From positions 1-6,393 of the forward strand of contig JAUILM010000352.1 in NCBI GenBank assembly GCA_030432855.1: 6,393 nucleotides of DNA, read 5' to 3'. Shown here one piece after another: positions 6,268 to 6,393 of this stretch. This stretch comes from Bacteroidia bacterium. Lineage in GTDB: Bacteria > Bacteroidota > Bacteroidia > Chitinophagales > Saprospiraceae. Under the pieces are notes generated by a model. The model saw nothing but the letters and a program-made list of their open reading frames with translations, did not search any database and was not told the DNA's origin. Position 1 is the first letter of the stretch. Each line of letters starts with the position of its first letter. A program made the translations under genes and the position numbers.

Positions 6268-6393
6268 GGAAGTGAATCAAGGACTGTATAAGAGGAAAGA
6301 TATTTCGGTTATGTCCTAAGTGGGTAATGTTCAGATTTCGAATGTCAAAAAGATGTGGACGAAAGTATCATAAAATATTAACGAAGTTAGGCG

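Larger units (their letters stand above)
6174..6393 (-). promoter_or_regulatory. Leader region upstream of the hydrolase cluster
   Basis: No convincing gene is seen in these 220 bases, so the promoter for the minus-strand cluster should lie here. I could not find a full Bacteroidota promoter (TTG, about 19-21 bases, TAnnTTTG). TAACTTAC, reading on the minus strand at about 6196-6203, is a partial -7 match without a TTG upstream. Two perfect short palindromes are present and listed separately. The assignment rests on position, not on a recognised motif. Confidence 0.35.

Noticed and set aside
6327..6393. Possible start of a divergent plus-strand gene (MFRFRMSKRCGRKYHKILTK, open to the window edge)
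   Set aside because: Only 22 codons are visible, it is very basic, and no start context or family match supports it. It needs sequence beyond the window.
6331..6393. Minus-strand open stretch entering from the right edge and ending in TGA near 6331
   Set aside because: It is about 20 codons long and does not look like the end of a real protein.
1..6393. CRISPR arrays, tRNA or rRNA genes, insertion sequences, phage or known defence genes
   Set aside because: No spaced repeats, cloverleaf or ribosomal sequence, transposase or terminal repeats were seen. The hydrolase and DUF6090 set does not match a defence system I know.

Overview
The window looks like chromosomal DNA of a member of the Bacteroidota. 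The grounds are an N-terminus typical of the DUF6090 family (MIKFFRKIRQ..., then EIVLVVIGILIALQINNWN), signal peptides of the 'FAQ' type, A-rich leaders in place of clear Shine-Dalgarno sites, and short lipoprotein signals. Genus and species cannot be read from it. Every gene I can support lies on the minus strand, so the genetic order runs from high to low coordinates.

Layout in transcription order. (1) 6393-6174: a leader of about 220 bases with two short palindromes and no convincing gene. (2) 6173-5283: a lipoprotein esterase-like alpha/beta hydrolase of the BD-FAE/carboxylesterase type. (3) 5233-3521: an exported, cysteine-rich S33-type (tripeptidyl-aminopeptidase-like) hydrolase with an extra C-terminal domain. 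(4) 3409-1262 (a longer start exists at 3475): an S9A prolyl-oligopeptidase-family enzyme closest to oligopeptidase B, with a lipoprotein signal. (5) 1265-531: a DUF6090 membrane protein whose ATG overlaps the S9 stop codon (ATGA). (6) 507-220: a truncated second copy of the DUF6090 N-terminus, frameshifted and joined to an unrelated-looking tail. (7) 89-1: the first 29 codons of another exported protein that continues beyond the window.

Together, genes 2-4 are three serine hydrolases from three alpha/beta-hydrolase subfamilies. All carry intact catalytic triads and all are directed to the envelope. Gaps of 49 and 111 bases (45 with the longer S9 start) suggest one transcription unit. A plausible but unproven reading is an envelope peptide- or ester-scavenging cassette: the S9 enzyme cuts oligopeptides, the S33 enzyme trims N-termini, and the BD-FAE-like enzyme removes acyl or similar esters. 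The DUF6090 protein is tied to the S9 gene by an ATGA overlap, but its function is unknown. I see no phage, IS, CRISPR, tRNA or rRNA features. The most unusual items are the co-directional hydrolase trio with the coupled DUF6090 gene and the chimeric DUF6090 remnant.
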